This document shows, one piece after another, positions 34,741 through 44,191 of a stretch of 64,000 bases of DNA (positions are counted from its first letter, which is position 1; the number at the start of each line of letters is the position of its first letter). Origin of the DNA: Pararhizobium sp. IMCC3301. GTDB taxonomy: Bacteria > Pseudomonadota > Alphaproteobacteria > Rhizobiales > GCA-2746425. The DNA lies in assembly GCF_030758315.1 (NCBI RefSeq), contig NZ_CP132336.1, positions 1,116,001 through 1,180,000 on the forward strand, given 5' to 3'. The position numbers and the translations under genes are program-made. Below the pieces are notes generated by a model. The model searched no databases and had not been told where the DNA came from. It worked only from the letters and a program-made list of their open reading frames with translations.

Positions 34741-36080
34741 GCAACACCTTGAGCGACGAGTTCGGCGTCGCCGCGGGCCTCCACGTTCAAGCGAACCAGA
34801 GGTTCTGTGTTGGAACTCCGCAGATTAAAGCGCCAGTCACCGAGGTCGACCCCAAGGCCATCCAGTGTATCGATTGCTTTCGCTTCTTGCTTGAAAACTT
34901 TAACCACGCGCGCGATTGCAGCTTTGGGATCGTCCAATGTAAAATTGATCTCACCAGAAGATGGGTACGCTGTCTTGCGACTGGCGACTAGTTCAGCAAG
35001 CGGGCCATGGAGGCTGACGAGTTCGGCCACGAGAAGCCAGGGGATCATGCCACTGTCGCAGTAGACGAAGTCGCGAAAATAGTGGTGAGCCGACATTTCA
35101 CCGCCGTAGACAGCATTTTCGTCCCGCATTGCTTGCTTGATGAAGGCGTGCCCGGTGCGAGCTTGGACCGCCCGACCGCCAGCCTTTGAAACGATGTCTT
35201 GTGTGCTCCAAATGATGCGGGGATCGTGAATGATAGTTGCGTAGGGATTTTTTGCCAAAAAAGCCTCCGCCAGAAGGCTGACCACATATTCGCCATCAAT
35301 GAACGCACCTGTGTGGTCAAAGAAGAAACACCGATCAAAATCACCATCCCATGCCACACCGAAATCGGCACCCGTGGTTTGGATTGCTTCGGAAGTTGAG
35401 GTTCTATTTTTGGACAAAAGCGGGTTTGGGATGCCCTGCGGAAAAGTGCCATCAGGTTCGTGAAAGAGCGTCTCGAACTGCAGCGGGGCGCCAATTGCTT
35501 TGAGGCGTTCAGCGATTGCGTCGAAGGTTGGTCCAGCGGTACCATGACCAGCGTTGACCAGTATTTTCAGTGATTTCATGGCTGCGACATCGACGAAATT
35601 GACGACTTTGTCGACATAAGCCGCGCGTGCGTCTTGCGCCACATGGCTCGTCTTGCCCACTTTGCTAGATGCCCGGAAATCGTCCCGTTCGGCTAATTCC
35701 TTAATTTTGGCCAGGCCCGCTTTTGTATCAAGTGGAGCGGAGCCGGCTCCGACCATCTTCATCCCGTTGTAGTCCATCGGATTGTGGGACGCCGTCACAC
35801 AGATCCCACCGTCTGCCATAAAATGCGTCGTTGCGAAATACATCTCTTCGGTGCCGGAAAGCCCAAGATCCAGAACCTCACACCCTTCATCCTCGAGGCC
35901 TCGCGCAACACTGGCAGCCAATGCTTCCGAAGACGCTCGAACATCTCGTCCGAGCATAACGACTTTGGCTCCCAAAACCTGCGCAAAAGCGCGGCCGATG
36001 CGATAGGCAATCCCCTCATCAAGATCGATGCCGAGGCGACCACGGATATCATAGGTCTTGAAGCAGGTAAGGTGGCTCAT
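34713..36080 (-). CDS. manB: Phosphomannomutase/phosphoglucomutase
   Basis: The 455-residue protein has the phosphohexomutase order: KTYDIRGRLG at the N-terminus, active serine loop TASHNPMDYNGMKMV, metal loop DGDFDRCFFFD, sugar loop GGEMSAHHYF and C-terminal phosphate loop RSSNTEPLVRLNVEA. It interconverts mannose 6- and 1-phosphate for GDP-mannose synthesis. The start overlaps the manC stop by 4 bases (ATGA), so they are coupled. The 3' end is close to an IS remnant, but the frame is full length. Confidence 0.93.
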   Translation of the reverse strand: MSHLTCFKTYDIRGRLGIDLDEGIAYRIGRAFAQVLGAKVVMLGRDVRASSEALAASVARGLEDEGCEVLDLGLSGTEEMYFATTHFMADGGICVTASHNPMDYNGMKMVGAGSAPLDTKAGLAKIKELAERDDFRASSKVGKTSHVAQDARAAYVDKVVNFVDVAAMKSLKILVNAGHGTAGPTFDAIAERLKAIGAPLQFETLFHEPDGTFPQGIPNPLLSKNRTSTSEAIQTTGADFGVAWDGDFDRCFFFDHTGAFIDGEYVVSLLAEAFLAKNPYATIIHDPRIIWSTQDIVSKAGGRAVQARTGHAFIKQAMRDENAVYGGEMSAHHYFRDFVYCDSGMIPWLLVAELVSLHGPLAELVASRKTAYPSSGEINFTLDDPKAAIARVVKVFKQEAKAIDTLDGLGVDLGDWRFNLRSSNTEPLVRLNVEARGDAELVAQGVACIKSLLMG

Positions 36081-37525
36081 CCCTTTGCTCCCTGACCGCG
36101 GGCATACACATCCTCGAATCGGATGATGTCATCTTCGCCGAGGTAAGCGCCTGTTTGCACCTCGATGAGGGTTAGTGGCACCCTTCCTGGATTTTCCATT
36201 CGGTGCACTGCGCCGAGGGGGATATAGACGGACTGGTTCTCAGACACGAGTGTCACGGTATCGTCGATCGTTACCTTGGCGGTGCCTTCGACGACGATCC
36301 AGTGTTCGGAACGGTGGTGGTGGCTTTGCAGGCTGAGTGCTGCGCCCGGATGCACGACTATACGCTTCACCTGAAAACGGGCGCCGATCACAAGGCTTTC
36401 GTACCAGCCCCAAGGGCGGTAGTCGCGAGGCAGTGTCTCTGCCTGTACTGCGCCGCGTGCCTTGAGTTCGGTGACTGCCTGTTTGACCTCTTGCGAGCGG
36501 TCTTTGTGCGCGACAAGCACAGCATCGGGCATGGCGACGACGACGATGTCTTTGAGGCCGATACCCACGAGTACCTGTGCCTCACTCGTGGCCTGCAGCA
36601 ACGTGTCGATGCAGCCGATGGCGGTGGCTTGTCCCTCTCTTACGACACCTGTCGCATCAGGAGTGTTCTCGCGCCAGACGGCCTGCCAGTCGCCCAGATC
36701 CGACCAGACGCCGCCATATGGCATCACCGCAAGATTCTCAGCCCGCTCCATTACCGCATAGTCGATAGAGATATTGGGCAGCCGCTCCCATGCCTCTGGC
36801 CCAAGGCGCGTGAATGCGAGGTCCTGCTCTACCGACGTAAGGGCCGCGCGGGTCACCTCGAGCGTCTCTGGCGCATGCGTCGCGAAGGCCTCGAGAATCG
36901 CGGTTGTCGAATAGAGGAAGATGCCTGCGTTCCACAGGTGCATATTGCCGGCCAAGAGGCGTTCTGCGGTGGCAAGGTCCGGTTTTTCAACAAAGCTCCG
37001 CAGCGGCTGCAGGACGGGCGCGAAGTCGGTGGTCGGGGCCTGCGAGAGTTCGAGCCAGCCATAGCCGGTCTCAGGCCGGTCGGGGCGGATGCCGAAGGTC
37101 ACGAGCTGCCCAGCCTTAGCGGCGGGGATCGACGCCTTCACCGCGGCGCGAAAACGGACTGCGTCGGGGATCACATGGTCGGACGGCGCGACGAGCATCA
37201 AGGTACCGGGCGCGCGGGTCTCGAGCGCCAAAGCGGCGGCGCAGATCGCGGCAGCAGTGTTTTTCGCTGTTGGCTCAATCAGGATGTCGGCAGGGGCGAT
37301 CTCCAACGCAGCCAGTTGCTCGATCACGACAAAGCGGAAATCAGACGTTGTTACCAAGGTCGGTGCTGCGAAACCGTCACCTGCAACGCGACGCGCCGAG
37401 ACCTGGAAAAGGCTTTCCTCACCGATAAGCTTGACAAATTGCTTAGGGTAGGATTTGCGCGAGAGCGGCCAAAGCCGTGTGCCCGAGCCGCCGCAAAGAA
37501 GAACCGGGTGGATCGTATTTGTCAT
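36077..37525 (-). CDS. manC: Mannose-1-phosphate guanylyltransferase / mannose-6-phosphate isomerase
   Basis: The 482-residue bifunctional protein has the nucleotidyltransferase start (VLLCGGSGTRLWPLSRKSYPKQF) and GYGWLELS and FVEKPD motifs. A C-terminal cupin isomerase domain follows (FQVKRIVVHPGAALSLQSHHHRSEHW) with the metal-binding His and Glu. It makes GDP-mannose from mannose 1-phosphate. It lies between fcl and manB in a tight operon. Confidence 0.95.
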   Translation of the reverse strand: MTNTIHPVLLCGGSGTRLWPLSRKSYPKQFVKLIGEESLFQVSARRVAGDGFAAPTLVTTSDFRFVVIEQLAALEIAPADILIEPTAKNTAAAICAAALALETRAPGTLMLVAPSDHVIPDAVRFRAAVKASIPAAKAGQLVTFGIRPDRPETGYGWLELSQAPTTDFAPVLQPLRSFVEKPDLATAERLLAGNMHLWNAGIFLYSTTAILEAFATHAPETLEVTRAALTSVEQDLAFTRLGPEAWERLPNISIDYAVMERAENLAVMPYGGVWSDLGDWQAVWRENTPDATGVVREGQATAIGCIDTLLQATSEAQVLVGIGLKDIVVVAMPDAVLVAHKDRSQEVKQAVTELKARGAVQAETLPRDYRPWGWYESLVIGARFQVKRIVVHPGAALSLQSHHHRSEHWIVVEGTAKVTIDDTVTLVSENQSVYIPLGAVHRMENPGRVPLTLIEVQTGAYLGEDDIIRFEDVYARGQGAKG

Positions 37526-37535
37526 GAAAATCTCT

Positions 37536-38489
37536 CTAAGCTCTGATGGTCTCTTTGTTATCGAGGAACCAACGATATATCCCGGCGACCCCGTCTTCCA
37601 GGCCGATCTCAGCTTGCCAGCCCATCGCTGTCAGGCGTGACCCATCCATCAGTTTGCGCATGGTTCCGTCAGGCTTGGTTGGGTCTGTGGCGATCCTGCC
37701 CTGAAAGCCCGTTACGCGCGCTACAATCTGCGCAAGTTTAAGGATTGAGATTTCCGTGCCCGAACCCACATTGATATGGCTCAGCATTGGAAGCGTATGC
37801 GCATCATATTTGTCTTTGGGCAGGTCAAGTACAAAGAGCGATGCCGCAGCCATGTCATCCACATGCAGAAACTCGCGCCGTGGTGTGCCGGTGCCCCAGA
37901 CCACGACCTCTGGCGCGCCGTCCCGCGCCGCCTCGTGAAAGCGCCGGATCAGGGCCGGCAGGACGTGGCTGTTGTCGGGGTGAAAGTTGTCGCCGGGGCC
38001 GTAAAGGTTGGTGGGCATGACCGAGCGGTAATCACGACCGTGCTGACGGTTGTAACTCTCGCACAGCTTGATGCCGGCGATCTTGGCGATGGCATAGGGC
38101 TCGTTCGTGGGCTCTAGCGTGCCGGTCAAAAGCGCGTCTTCGGCCATTGGTTGTGGCGCGAGGCGGGGGTAGATGCAGGACGAGCCGAGGAACAGAAGGC
38201 GCTGCACATCCGCCGCATGGGCCTGATGAATGACGTTGGCCTCGATCATCAGGTTGTCGTAGATAAAGTCCGCCGGATAAGTGTTGTTGGCATGGATGCC
38301 ACCGACGCGCGCGGCGGCGAGGATCACCACATCAGGGCGTTCGCTTTGCATGAAATCACGCACTGCAGCCTGCTCGGTCAGATCCAGTTCTACGTGGCTG
38401 CGTGTGATAACCTCGGCACCGCGTGCGGCCAGCTGCCGCGCGATGGCGCCGCCGACCATGCCGCGATGCCCTGTGAGGTAGATATTCAT
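37536..38489 (-). CDS. fcl: GDP-L-fucose synthase
   Basis: The 317-residue SDR enzyme starts [16 protein letters not shown], has the Ser of [16 protein letters not shown], the YxxxK in [10 protein letters not shown] and [14 protein letters not shown]. It converts GDP-4-keto-6-deoxy-mannose to GDP-L-fucose. ATG 38489 is the family start; the open frame continues to 38870 antisense to nothing useful and overlaps gmd. It begins 4 bases after the gmd stop. Confidence 0.95.
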   Translation of the reverse strand: MNIYLTGHRGMVGGAIARQLAARGAEVITRSHVELDLTEQAAVRDFMQSERPDVVILAAARVGGIHANNTYPADFIYDNLMIEANVIHQAHAADVQRLLFLGSSCIYPRLAPQPMAEDALLTGTLEPTNEPYAIAKIAGIKLCESYNRQHGRDYRSVMPTNLYGPGDNFHPDNSHVLPALIRRFHEAARDGAPEVVVWGTGTPRREFLHVDDMAAASLFVLDLPKDKYDAHTLPMLSHINVGSGTEISILKLAQIVARVTGFQGRIATDPTKPDGTMRKLMDGSRLTAMGWQAEIGLEDGVAGIYRWFLDNKETIRA

Positions 38490-38493
38490 CTCT

Positions 38494-39615
38494 TCAGCTT
38501 TCCAGCGCCATGGGCAGTTCCAGCCCGTGCGTGCGTAAGAGGGTCGTGCGTTTGGCCGCGCGGAGGTCTTCTGCAACCATCTCGGCACACATCTCCTGGG
38601 CGGTGATCTGCGGCACCCAGCCGAGGCGGTCTTTGGCTTTTGTGGAGTCGCCCAGGAGGGTCTCGACCTCGGCGGGGCGGAAGTAGCGCGGGTCGATGCG
38701 CATGATCGTGCCACCCGGTTTGATCGCAGGGGCCGCGTCGCCGGTAACGGCCTCGACGATGGCTGTCTCCTGCAAACCCTCGCCCGCAAAGCGCAGGGCG
38801 ATGCCCAATTCTGCCGCCGACCATTTGATGAACTCGCGCACGGAATACTGTTTGCCAGTGGCGATGACAAAGTCGTCAGGTGCCTCTTGTTGCAGCATCA
38901 TCCACTGCATGCGGACGTAATCCTTGGCATGGCCCCAGTCGCGCAGGGCGTCGATGTTGCCCATATAGATGCAATCTTCGAGGCCTTGGGCGATATTGGC
39001 CAGACCACGGGTGATTTTGCGGGTGACAAAGGTCTCGCCGCGCCGCGCGCTCTCGTGGTTAAAGAGGATGCCGTTGCAGGCATACATGCCGAAGGCCTCG
39101 CGGTAGTTCACGGTGATCCAGTAGGCATACATCTTGGCCACGGCGTAGGGTGAGCGGGGGTGGAAGGGCGTCGTCTCGCGCTGGGGCGTTTCCTGCACCA
39201 AGCCGTAAAGCTCGGAAGTTGAAGCCTGATAGAACCGGCAGGTCTTCTCGAGGCCCAGAAAGCGGATCGCTTCCAGCAGGCGCAGCGTTCCCATGGCGTC
39301 CACATCCGCGGTATATTCGGGTGCCTCAAAGCTCACCGCGACATGGCTTTGAGCACCGAGGTTGTAGACTTCGTCGGGCTGCACCTCCTGAATGATCCGC
39401 GTGAGGTTCGAGGAGTCCGTCAAATCGCCATAATGGAGCCGCAACTGCGGGTTGGTGACATGCAGATCCTGATAGATATGGTCGATCCGCTGGGTATTTA
39501 GTGACGAGGCGCGCCGCTTGATCCCGTGCACCTCGTACCCCTTATCCAGTAGAAATTCGGCCAGATAAGATCCGTCCTGACCCGTGATCCCGGTGATAAG
39601 CGCGCGTTTGGTCAT
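38494..39615 (-). CDS. gmd: GDP-mannose 4,6-dehydratase
   Basis: The 373-residue protein has [23 protein letters not shown], the [13 protein letters not shown] segment, STSELYG and YxxxK in [11 protein letters not shown], all diagnostic of Gmd. It makes the 4-keto intermediate used by Fcl. Its start overlaps the stop of the glycosyltransferase gene by 4 bases, so the order of transcription is glycosyltransferase-gmd-fcl-manC-manB. Confidence 0.96.
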   Translation of the reverse strand: MTKRALITGITGQDGSYLAEFLLDKGYEVHGIKRRASSLNTQRIDHIYQDLHVTNPQLRLHYGDLTDSSNLTRIIQEVQPDEVYNLGAQSHVAVSFEAPEYTADVDAMGTLRLLEAIRFLGLEKTCRFYQASTSELYGLVQETPQRETTPFHPRSPYAVAKMYAYWITVNYREAFGMYACNGILFNHESARRGETFVTRKITRGLANIAQGLEDCIYMGNIDALRDWGHAKDYVRMQWMMLQQEAPDDFVIATGKQYSVREFIKWSAAELGIALRFAGEGLQETAIVEAVTGDAAPAIKPGGTIMRIDPRYFRPAEVETLLGDSTKAKDRLGWVPQITAQEMCAEMVAEDLRAAKRTTLLRTHGLELPMALES

Positions 39616-40373
39616 ATTTCTTTCTTTCTGTTCGGCATGAACTGTCCGATCTTGCCGGCATTCTTAAAAAGTAACGTTCCCAGCCCCCCGACCCGATTGC
39701 TGCGCAGAGCCCGGTAATCTTCTCTACTTTTCTTGAGAATACGCTCCAAAGATTGATTACTTTCACCGCCAACCCGCATCTTGACGAGAACTTCGGGTAT
39801 ATAGGCCAGTCTGATTTGCTCCGTCCAGAGCCACCGCAAGATCGCATCGTAATCGGCGGAAATGGTATAGCTCGTATCGTAGTTGCCAAAGTTCTCGAAA
39901 ACGGATCGGCGCAGGTAGAGCGTCGGATGTGGCGGCATCCAGCCGCGCTTGAGTTTGGCGGGGTTGAAGTCGCCCGACTTCCAGTGACGCACGACACGAC
40001 TGGTGTCTGCTGCCGAAACATAATCCAGGTCACCGTATACGCCTTGCGTTTGCGGGTCGGAAAAAGCCTGCGCCACTTTTTCGAGGACGTCACGGCCTGC
40101 AAAATAATCATCTGAATGCATCAATCCGATGACGTCTCCAGACGCGCGCGCAATGCCTTTGTTTATTGCGTCATAGATACCCTTGTCTGACGCGCTTACG
40201 ATATGTGTTTGCGGGTTGGAAAGAGCGCTCACTACATCCAGCGTTCCGTCCGTCGAACCACCGTCCTGGACTATATGCTCGACGCTCCGATAGCCCTGGC
40301 CTTGTATGCTTTGCATGGCCTGACCAATCGTCTCGTAGCGATTGAAGACGGCTGTGATGATGCTGATTTTCAA
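39612..40373 (-). CDS. Family 2 glycosyltransferase
   Basis: The 253-residue protein has the GT-A start ([22 protein letters not shown]), [14 protein letters not shown], the DxD-like [10 protein letters not shown] and [12 protein letters not shown]. It resembles WcaA/WcaE-type enzymes that use nucleotide sugars in the cytoplasm. First gene of the GDP-fucose operon, so it may transfer fucose or mannose; the donor is inferred from context only. Confidence 0.88.
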   Translation of the reverse strand: MKISIITAVFNRYETIGQAMQSIQGQGYRSVEHIVQDGGSTDGTLDVVSALSNPQTHIVSASDKGIYDAINKGIARASGDVIGLMHSDDYFAGRDVLEKVAQAFSDPQTQGVYGDLDYVSAADTSRVVRHWKSGDFNPAKLKRGWMPPHPTLYLRRSVFENFGNYDTSYTISADYDAILRWLWTEQIRLAYIPEVLVKMRVGGESNQSLERILKKSREDYRALRSNRVGGLGTLLFKNAGKIGQFMPNRKKEI

Positions 40374-40482
40374 ATGATTTAGGTCTTCAAATAGTGATCA
40401 GGTCTTTGCCCGATTTTGGTGGAGGAGAGGCCACAAAAATCCACAATAACCGCAAGCCCTACAAAAGTCAGAAAATAAAATG

Positions 40483-40504
40483 CCCGATAACATGCAATAT
40501 CGGG
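40483..40504 (-). terminator. Hairpin upstream of the fucose operon
   Basis: CCCGATA and TATCGGG form a 7-base stem with an 8-base loop. On the minus strand the stem is followed by GCATTTTATTTTCT, resembling a Rho-independent terminator that would insulate the glycosyltransferase operon from the IS cluster upstream. The rest of 40374-40654 is AT-rich and contains no gene. Confidence 0.4.
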
Positions 40505-40654
40505 TGTTGGTTTTGAGGCGGTACAGGGCATTTGGATAGGGTGCGTTTTAAATAGTAAAATATAGACGCAATTAAATTAAATAAAAACAGTAGGTTAGAT
40601 GTTATTTGTGTGATATTCACCTATAGGTAGCAAATGGCTTTGTTTCGGTAAATA

Positions 40655-41110
40655 GTAATTACTCACGCCCAACAATCGGACATTTTTCGACCTGATTTCA
40701 GGATATTGTTGTCAACAGGGTTTGGAACGGCGTTTGTCCGCTGAGTTTGCCGGTGTCGACCACAGTTCTGACGGCGCAATCACCTTGTGCTGCCCACATT
40801 GAGCGGAAGCCGTTGGTTACCTTGCGCTGGATGACTGCCGGTCGTAGCGCGCGTTCGCAAGCATTGTTGGTTATTTCAACTTCACCTGGATAATCAAGAA
40901 AGGTCAGCAATCGTGGACTGGCTCTGGCCAGTTTGGCGCGGATTGTTTTAGCAATCTCGCATTCGGGACTGGTGGCCAGTATGTCAGCCAGTGTATTTTC
41001 AAGCGTACGCTTTTTGGCCTTCAGCGTGCTGGTGGCAAAGTTGGTGATGTTGCGCCCCAGCGCCAACACCTTGTCCAGCCACAGTTTAAGCCGAAGTGGC
41101 ACCATGGATT
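40655..41110 (-). pseudogene. 3' remnant of an IS66-family element
   Basis: The end GTAATTACTCACGCCC (40655-40670) matches the terminal repeat of the element at 1952. The frame to 40698 encodes the transposase C-terminus (MVPLRLKLWLDKV...NNACERALRPAVIQRKVTNGFRSM), clearly related to but not identical with the intact copy. It is cut at 41110 by the IS3 element; the other half is missing. Confidence 0.85.
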
Positions 41111-41134
41111 TGCCCCGATAAAGTAGAGAGGTTT

Positions 41135-42001
41135 TCACTCTACCTCGGCCACTGCGGCTTCGAATTTGGTCGGCGATTTGTAGGCTAAAGCCGAATGTCG
41201 CCGAATGGGATTGTAGAACCCTTCGATATATCGACCAAGTGCATTCGTGGCTTGCCGTCGGGTTTGGAAGCTGGTTCTCCACACCAGTTCCGATTTGATG
41301 GTCTTGAAGACGGTTTCGACCATGGAATTGTCGTAGCAATTTCCCTTGCCGCTCATCGATGAATGCATGCCATGGGCGATCAATAGTTTGTGGTAGTCAT
41401 GGGAACAATATTGACTGCCGCGGTCTGAATGATGGATCAACCCCCGTGGTGGTTGGCGTGTGACAATGGCCCGTTTCAGGGCTGTGATGGCCAGATCCTT
41501 CTTCAACCGATCACTCGTTTCCCATCCGACAATACGCCGGGAATATAGGTCCAGAACAATGGCGAGATACAACCACCCTTCACGGGTCCAAACATAACTG
41601 ATGTCTACGCCCCACTTCTGGTCGGAGCCATCACATGAGAAGTCCTGATCGAGAAGGTTGGGAGCAACGAGCCCACCATGATCGCTATCCGTTGTTTTCT
41701 TGTAACGACGTTTCTGCAGGGCTTTGATCCCATTATCACGCATCAGCCGGGCCACGCGCCGCCGCCCAACGGGCACACCGTCTTCGTTCAATTCAACATG
41801 CATACGCGGCGAGCCATAAGTCTCATGAGAAAGTTCAAACTGAGATCGAATGTGAGCCAGCAGCACCATATCATCCAACTGCCGTTGGCTGGGACCGCGC
41901 TGTTTCCAGGCATAATATCCGCTTTCGCTAACACCGAGAACACGACAAAGGCGATGGATGGGGAATTGTTTCTTCGCCTGATCGATGAGTTTGAATCTCA
42001 C
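41135..42001 (-). CDS. IS3-family transposase, catalytic subunit (OrfB)
   Basis: The 288-residue rve-type integrase core has GVDISYVWTREGWLYLAIVLDLYSRRIVGW, HHSDRGSQYCS and the final Glu in NSMVETVFKTIKSEL, plus the N-terminal HTH-like YGSPRMHVELNEDGVPVGRRRVARLM. GTG 42001 overlaps the orfA stop (CAGTGAG). Expression by coupling or by -1 frameshifting on the T6C run upstream is possible. Confidence 0.92.
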   Translation of the reverse strand: MRFKLIDQAKKQFPIHRLCRVLGVSESGYYAWKQRGPSQRQLDDMVLLAHIRSQFELSHETYGSPRMHVELNEDGVPVGRRRVARLMRDNGIKALQKRRYKKTTDSDHGGLVAPNLLDQDFSCDGSDQKWGVDISYVWTREGWLYLAIVLDLYSRRIVGWETSDRLKKDLAITALKRAIVTRQPPRGLIHHSDRGSQYCSHDYHKLLIAHGMHSSMSGKGNCYDNSMVETVFKTIKSELVWRTSFQTRRQATNALGRYIEGFYNPIRRHSALAYKSPTKFEAAVAEVE

Positions 42002-42288
42002 TGATTTCCCTCCTTGGCGAAAAAAGTTGCGGCACGCTTCAAAATCTCACGTTCTTGGCGAAGAATGGAATTTTCCTTGCGCAAACGTGCCAGCTCTTTC
42101 GCGACATCATCGTGTGGCTCTGACGATGAGCTGGCCTCTCGATAAATGCGTTTCCATCGGGTGAGCGACGATAATCCAACGCCCAAATCATCCGCAATCT
42201 GCACAATTGTACGGCCACTTGTTTCAAGCAAGCGAACTGCCTCAAGCTTAAATTCTTCCGTAAATACTCGTCGTTCTTGTTTGGTCAT
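41998..42288 (-). CDS. IS3-family transposase, HTH subunit (OrfA)
   Basis: The 96-residue protein has the HTH EEFKLEAVRLLETSGRTIVQIADDLGVGLSSLTRW and a leucine-zipper tail (ELARLRKENSILRQEREILKRA). It binds the element ends and partners OrfB. Confidence 0.9.
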   Translation of the reverse strand: MTKQERRVFTEEFKLEAVRLLETSGRTIVQIADDLGVGLSSLTRWKRIYREASSSSEPHDDVAKELARLRKENSILRQEREILKRAATFFAKEGNQ

Positions 42289-42352
42289 GGGACCCTCCTG
42301 TAGTTGAAAAAACTATCAGAAAACCTCTCCACTTTTTACGGGGAAGTCCATC

Positions 42353-42574
42353 AGTTCCTGGCTCAATCTTGTGGAGGGATATTTCGCCAAGCTCACCAAA
42401 CGCCGCCTCAAACGCGGCGTCTTCCACTCGGTCGTTGACCTCCAGGCCGCCATCAACCGGTTCATCAAGGAAACCAATGAAAACCCAAAACCATTCGTTT
42501 GGACCAAAGACCCCGACAAAATCATCGCCGCAGTCAGACGTGGGCACCAAGCGTTAGATTCGATCCACCAGCTC
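42353..42574 (+). pseudogene. C-terminal remnant of an IS630-family transposase
   Basis: The frame reads SWLNLVEGYFAKLTKRRLKRGVFH...VDLQAAINRFIKE...PDKIIAAVRRGHQALDSIH, nearly the same as the end of the IS630 enzyme at 57227. It runs without a stop into an unrelated transposase remnant, so it is a fusion point. Confidence 0.8.
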
Positions 42575-43161
42575 TCGGCGGGCGACCCGCGGCGTGCTTT
42601 GCCAAACGGCTGATGATGCCTGTCGGCAACGACACGCTGCTCCGCGTGGTCCGGCGACGGGCACAGCCTCGTTGGGATCCCCTGAATGTCGTCGGCATCG
42701 ACGACTTCGCCTGCCGCCGGAATCACCGCTACGGATCGATCGTCTGCGATCTCGAGCGGCGACAGATCGTGAAGCTCTTGCCGGATCGGGAGATCGCGAC
42801 TGTCGCGGCCTGGCTGTCGGATCATCCTGAGATCACCGTTGTTTCTCGCGACCGCGGTGGCGGCTATGGAGAGGCGACGGCACGGGCCCTGCCGAATGCC
42901 ATTCAGGTCGCCGATCGCTGGCATCTGATGGAAAACGCCAGCGCTGCGTTCCTCGATGCCGTGAAGAAGTCGATGAAGCCGATGCGTATCGCTCTCGGCG
43001 CCACTGTCGTCGATCCGAAACTCCTAACGTCGGCCGAGCGCCTGCAATATGAGGGCTATCTGCGGCGCGAGGAAACGAACGTTATCGTCACAGGCCTCGC
43101 CGCTGATGGCGTTCCGGTCAAGGAGATCGTGCTGCGGACAGGGCTGTCAATGAGCGTTTAA
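42575..43161 (+). pseudogene. Internal fragment of an ISL3-family transposase
   Basis: The frame encodes the catalytic part: VGIDDFACRRNHRYGSIVCDLERRQIVKLLPDRE, VVSRDRGGGYGEATARALPNAIQVADRWHL. The N-terminal zinc-finger part and C-terminus are missing: the frame enters from the IS630 remnant and ends at a sequence resembling another IS end. Confidence 0.82.
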
Positions 43162-43194
43162 AGCCGACCCGGCATCAGCATTTAAAAGTGACCC
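43145..43194 (+). repeat. Possible IS21-type terminal sequence
   Basis: TGTCAATGAGCGTTTAAA is followed by GCCGACCC and then by GCATTTAAAAGTGACCC. The repeated GCRTTTAAA-N-GACCC pattern starting with TG resembles the multiple repeats at IS21 ends. No IS21 genes are present, so this is only a cut end, and the assignment is from memory. Confidence 0.45.
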
Positions 43195-43463
43195 ACCCTG
43201 GATGTGGCCAAGCCAGAGTTTTGGTCGAAATGAAAAGGTCCAGTGGCACCGTGCGCCACGGATACGAGAAACAACTCGAAATCTATAAAGACGCCTCTCG
43301 GACACAATATGGTATTTTTGTCGTCATGGATTATGGCGATCTCGGTGACAAGCTCGCTCAAATAAAGGCAATCCAGAAATTACGGCTAGACCTCGGCGAA
43401 AACGCTTCTGACATCATTGTAATTGACGCGACTCCAAAGGCATCCGCGAGCAAGCGGAAATAG
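43188..43463 (+). pseudogene. C-terminal fragment of a hypothetical, possibly PD-(D/E)XK-like protein
   Basis: The frame has VLVEMKRSSGTVRHGYEKQLEIYKDAS and TQYGIFVVMDYGDLGDKLAQIKAI, with an E-x-K pattern and following YEKQLEIYK that suggest a nuclease-like fold. It starts directly at the IS end at 43194, so the N-terminus is lost. No partner gene is visible. Confidence 0.55.
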
Positions 43464-43516
43464 TTCCATAATGGACATTATGCAGCCATCAAACGGAATA
43501 CGCCTTTCTGTTCGTG

Positions 43517-43786
43517 CTACCGCAGCGCGTTCTCGATCGCCTCGCGAATGAGCCGCTGATAGGGAATGTTGCGCTGCTTGGCGCGGGCTTTGAGGGCATC
43601 GACAAGGCTCTCGGGCATGCGCAGGTTGATCTGCTTGGTCTTTTTCTCGAACTCAAAGCGCATCGGCTTGAAGCCTGAAAAATCATATTCTGACAGGTCG
43701 GCCTTATCGACGAAGCGCTCGGCCTCGGCATCTGTGTTGAAAAGCGGGAACTGTTTGCCCGCCTCTTTGGTTTTATCGTTGCTCAT
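43517..43786 (-). CDS. brnA: BrnA-family antitoxin
   Basis: The 89-residue protein has an N-terminal toxin-binding part and a C-terminal ribbon-helix-helix domain (KQINLRMPESLVDALKARAKQRNIPYQRLIREAIENAL), the typical BrnA layout. ATG 43786 overlaps the brnT stop by 14 bases, so expression is coupled. BrnA neutralises BrnT and represses the operon. Confidence 0.85.
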   Translation of the reverse strand: MSNDKTKEAGKQFPLFNTDAEAERFVDKADLSEYDFSGFKPMRFEFEKKTKQINLRMPESLVDALKARAKQRNIPYQRLIREAIENALR

Positions 43787-44060
43787 AGCGTTTGACCTCC
43801 TTGTCATGCATGTATCGGGCGCTGATGGGTCTTAGAAGCATGCCTGTGGTGCTCTGGCGCAGGGTAAAGACAACAAACAAGTGCCTGCCCTGCTCCGTGA
43901 CGCCGACCGCGTTAAAACGGGTTTCTTGCGTCACTGGCGAACGGTCTGGCATGACCATTGGCGTATTCATCAACACAAACTCGATCTCGGCCTTCGCTAC
44001 GCCATGTTTGGCGCATTTAGGCCAATTTCCGTCATCCCACTCAAATCCGTCTATTTTCAT
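43773..44060 (-). CDS. brnT: BrnT-family toxin
   Basis: The 95-residue protein has FEWDDGNWPKCAKHGVAKAEIEFVL, RHLFVVFTLR and RPISARYMHDKEVKRYE, the conserved BrnT RNase features. It precedes brnA as in known operons. It would cut RNA when the antitoxin is lost. ATG 44060 or 44063 are both possible. Confidence 0.88.
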   Translation of the reverse strand: MKIDGFEWDDGNWPKCAKHGVAKAEIEFVLMNTPMVMPDRSPVTQETRFNAVGVTEQGRHLFVVFTLRQSTTGMLLRPISARYMHDKEVKRYEQR

Positions 44061-44089
44061 CAAAAACCGCTCTCGAATATAAAGTCAAT

Positions 44090-44099
44090 TGTATATACA
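44090..44099. promoter_or_regulatory. Palindrome upstream of brnT
   Basis: TGTATATACA is a perfect palindrome 30 bases upstream of the brnT start within an AT-rich stretch. It is a reasonable BrnA operator candidate. Confidence 0.4.
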
Positions 44100-44191
44100 T
44101 TTCGCTATAATTGCAAGCCTTTTGTTTCCTCGGCCTGCATCTTCAAAGCGCGATGCGCTAAAAGTCCTCTGTATTCACCTTACATCCTAAA

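Larger units (their letters stand above)
41111..42345 (-). mobile_element. IS3-family element
   Basis: Imperfect inverted repeats of about 25 bases (TGCCCCGATAAAGTAGAGAG at 41111; TTCCCCGTAAAAAGTGGAGAG read inward from 42345) enclose two overlapping transposase frames. The left flank is an IS66 remnant and the right flank an IS630 remnant, and no target duplication is seen, so a deletion has removed one original flank. Confidence 0.85.

Noticed and set aside
36203-37546. Long open frame antisense to manC
   Set aside because: The manC protein on the other strand is a full family match; the antisense frame has low-complexity, Arg/Cys-rich content and no motif. High GC explains it.
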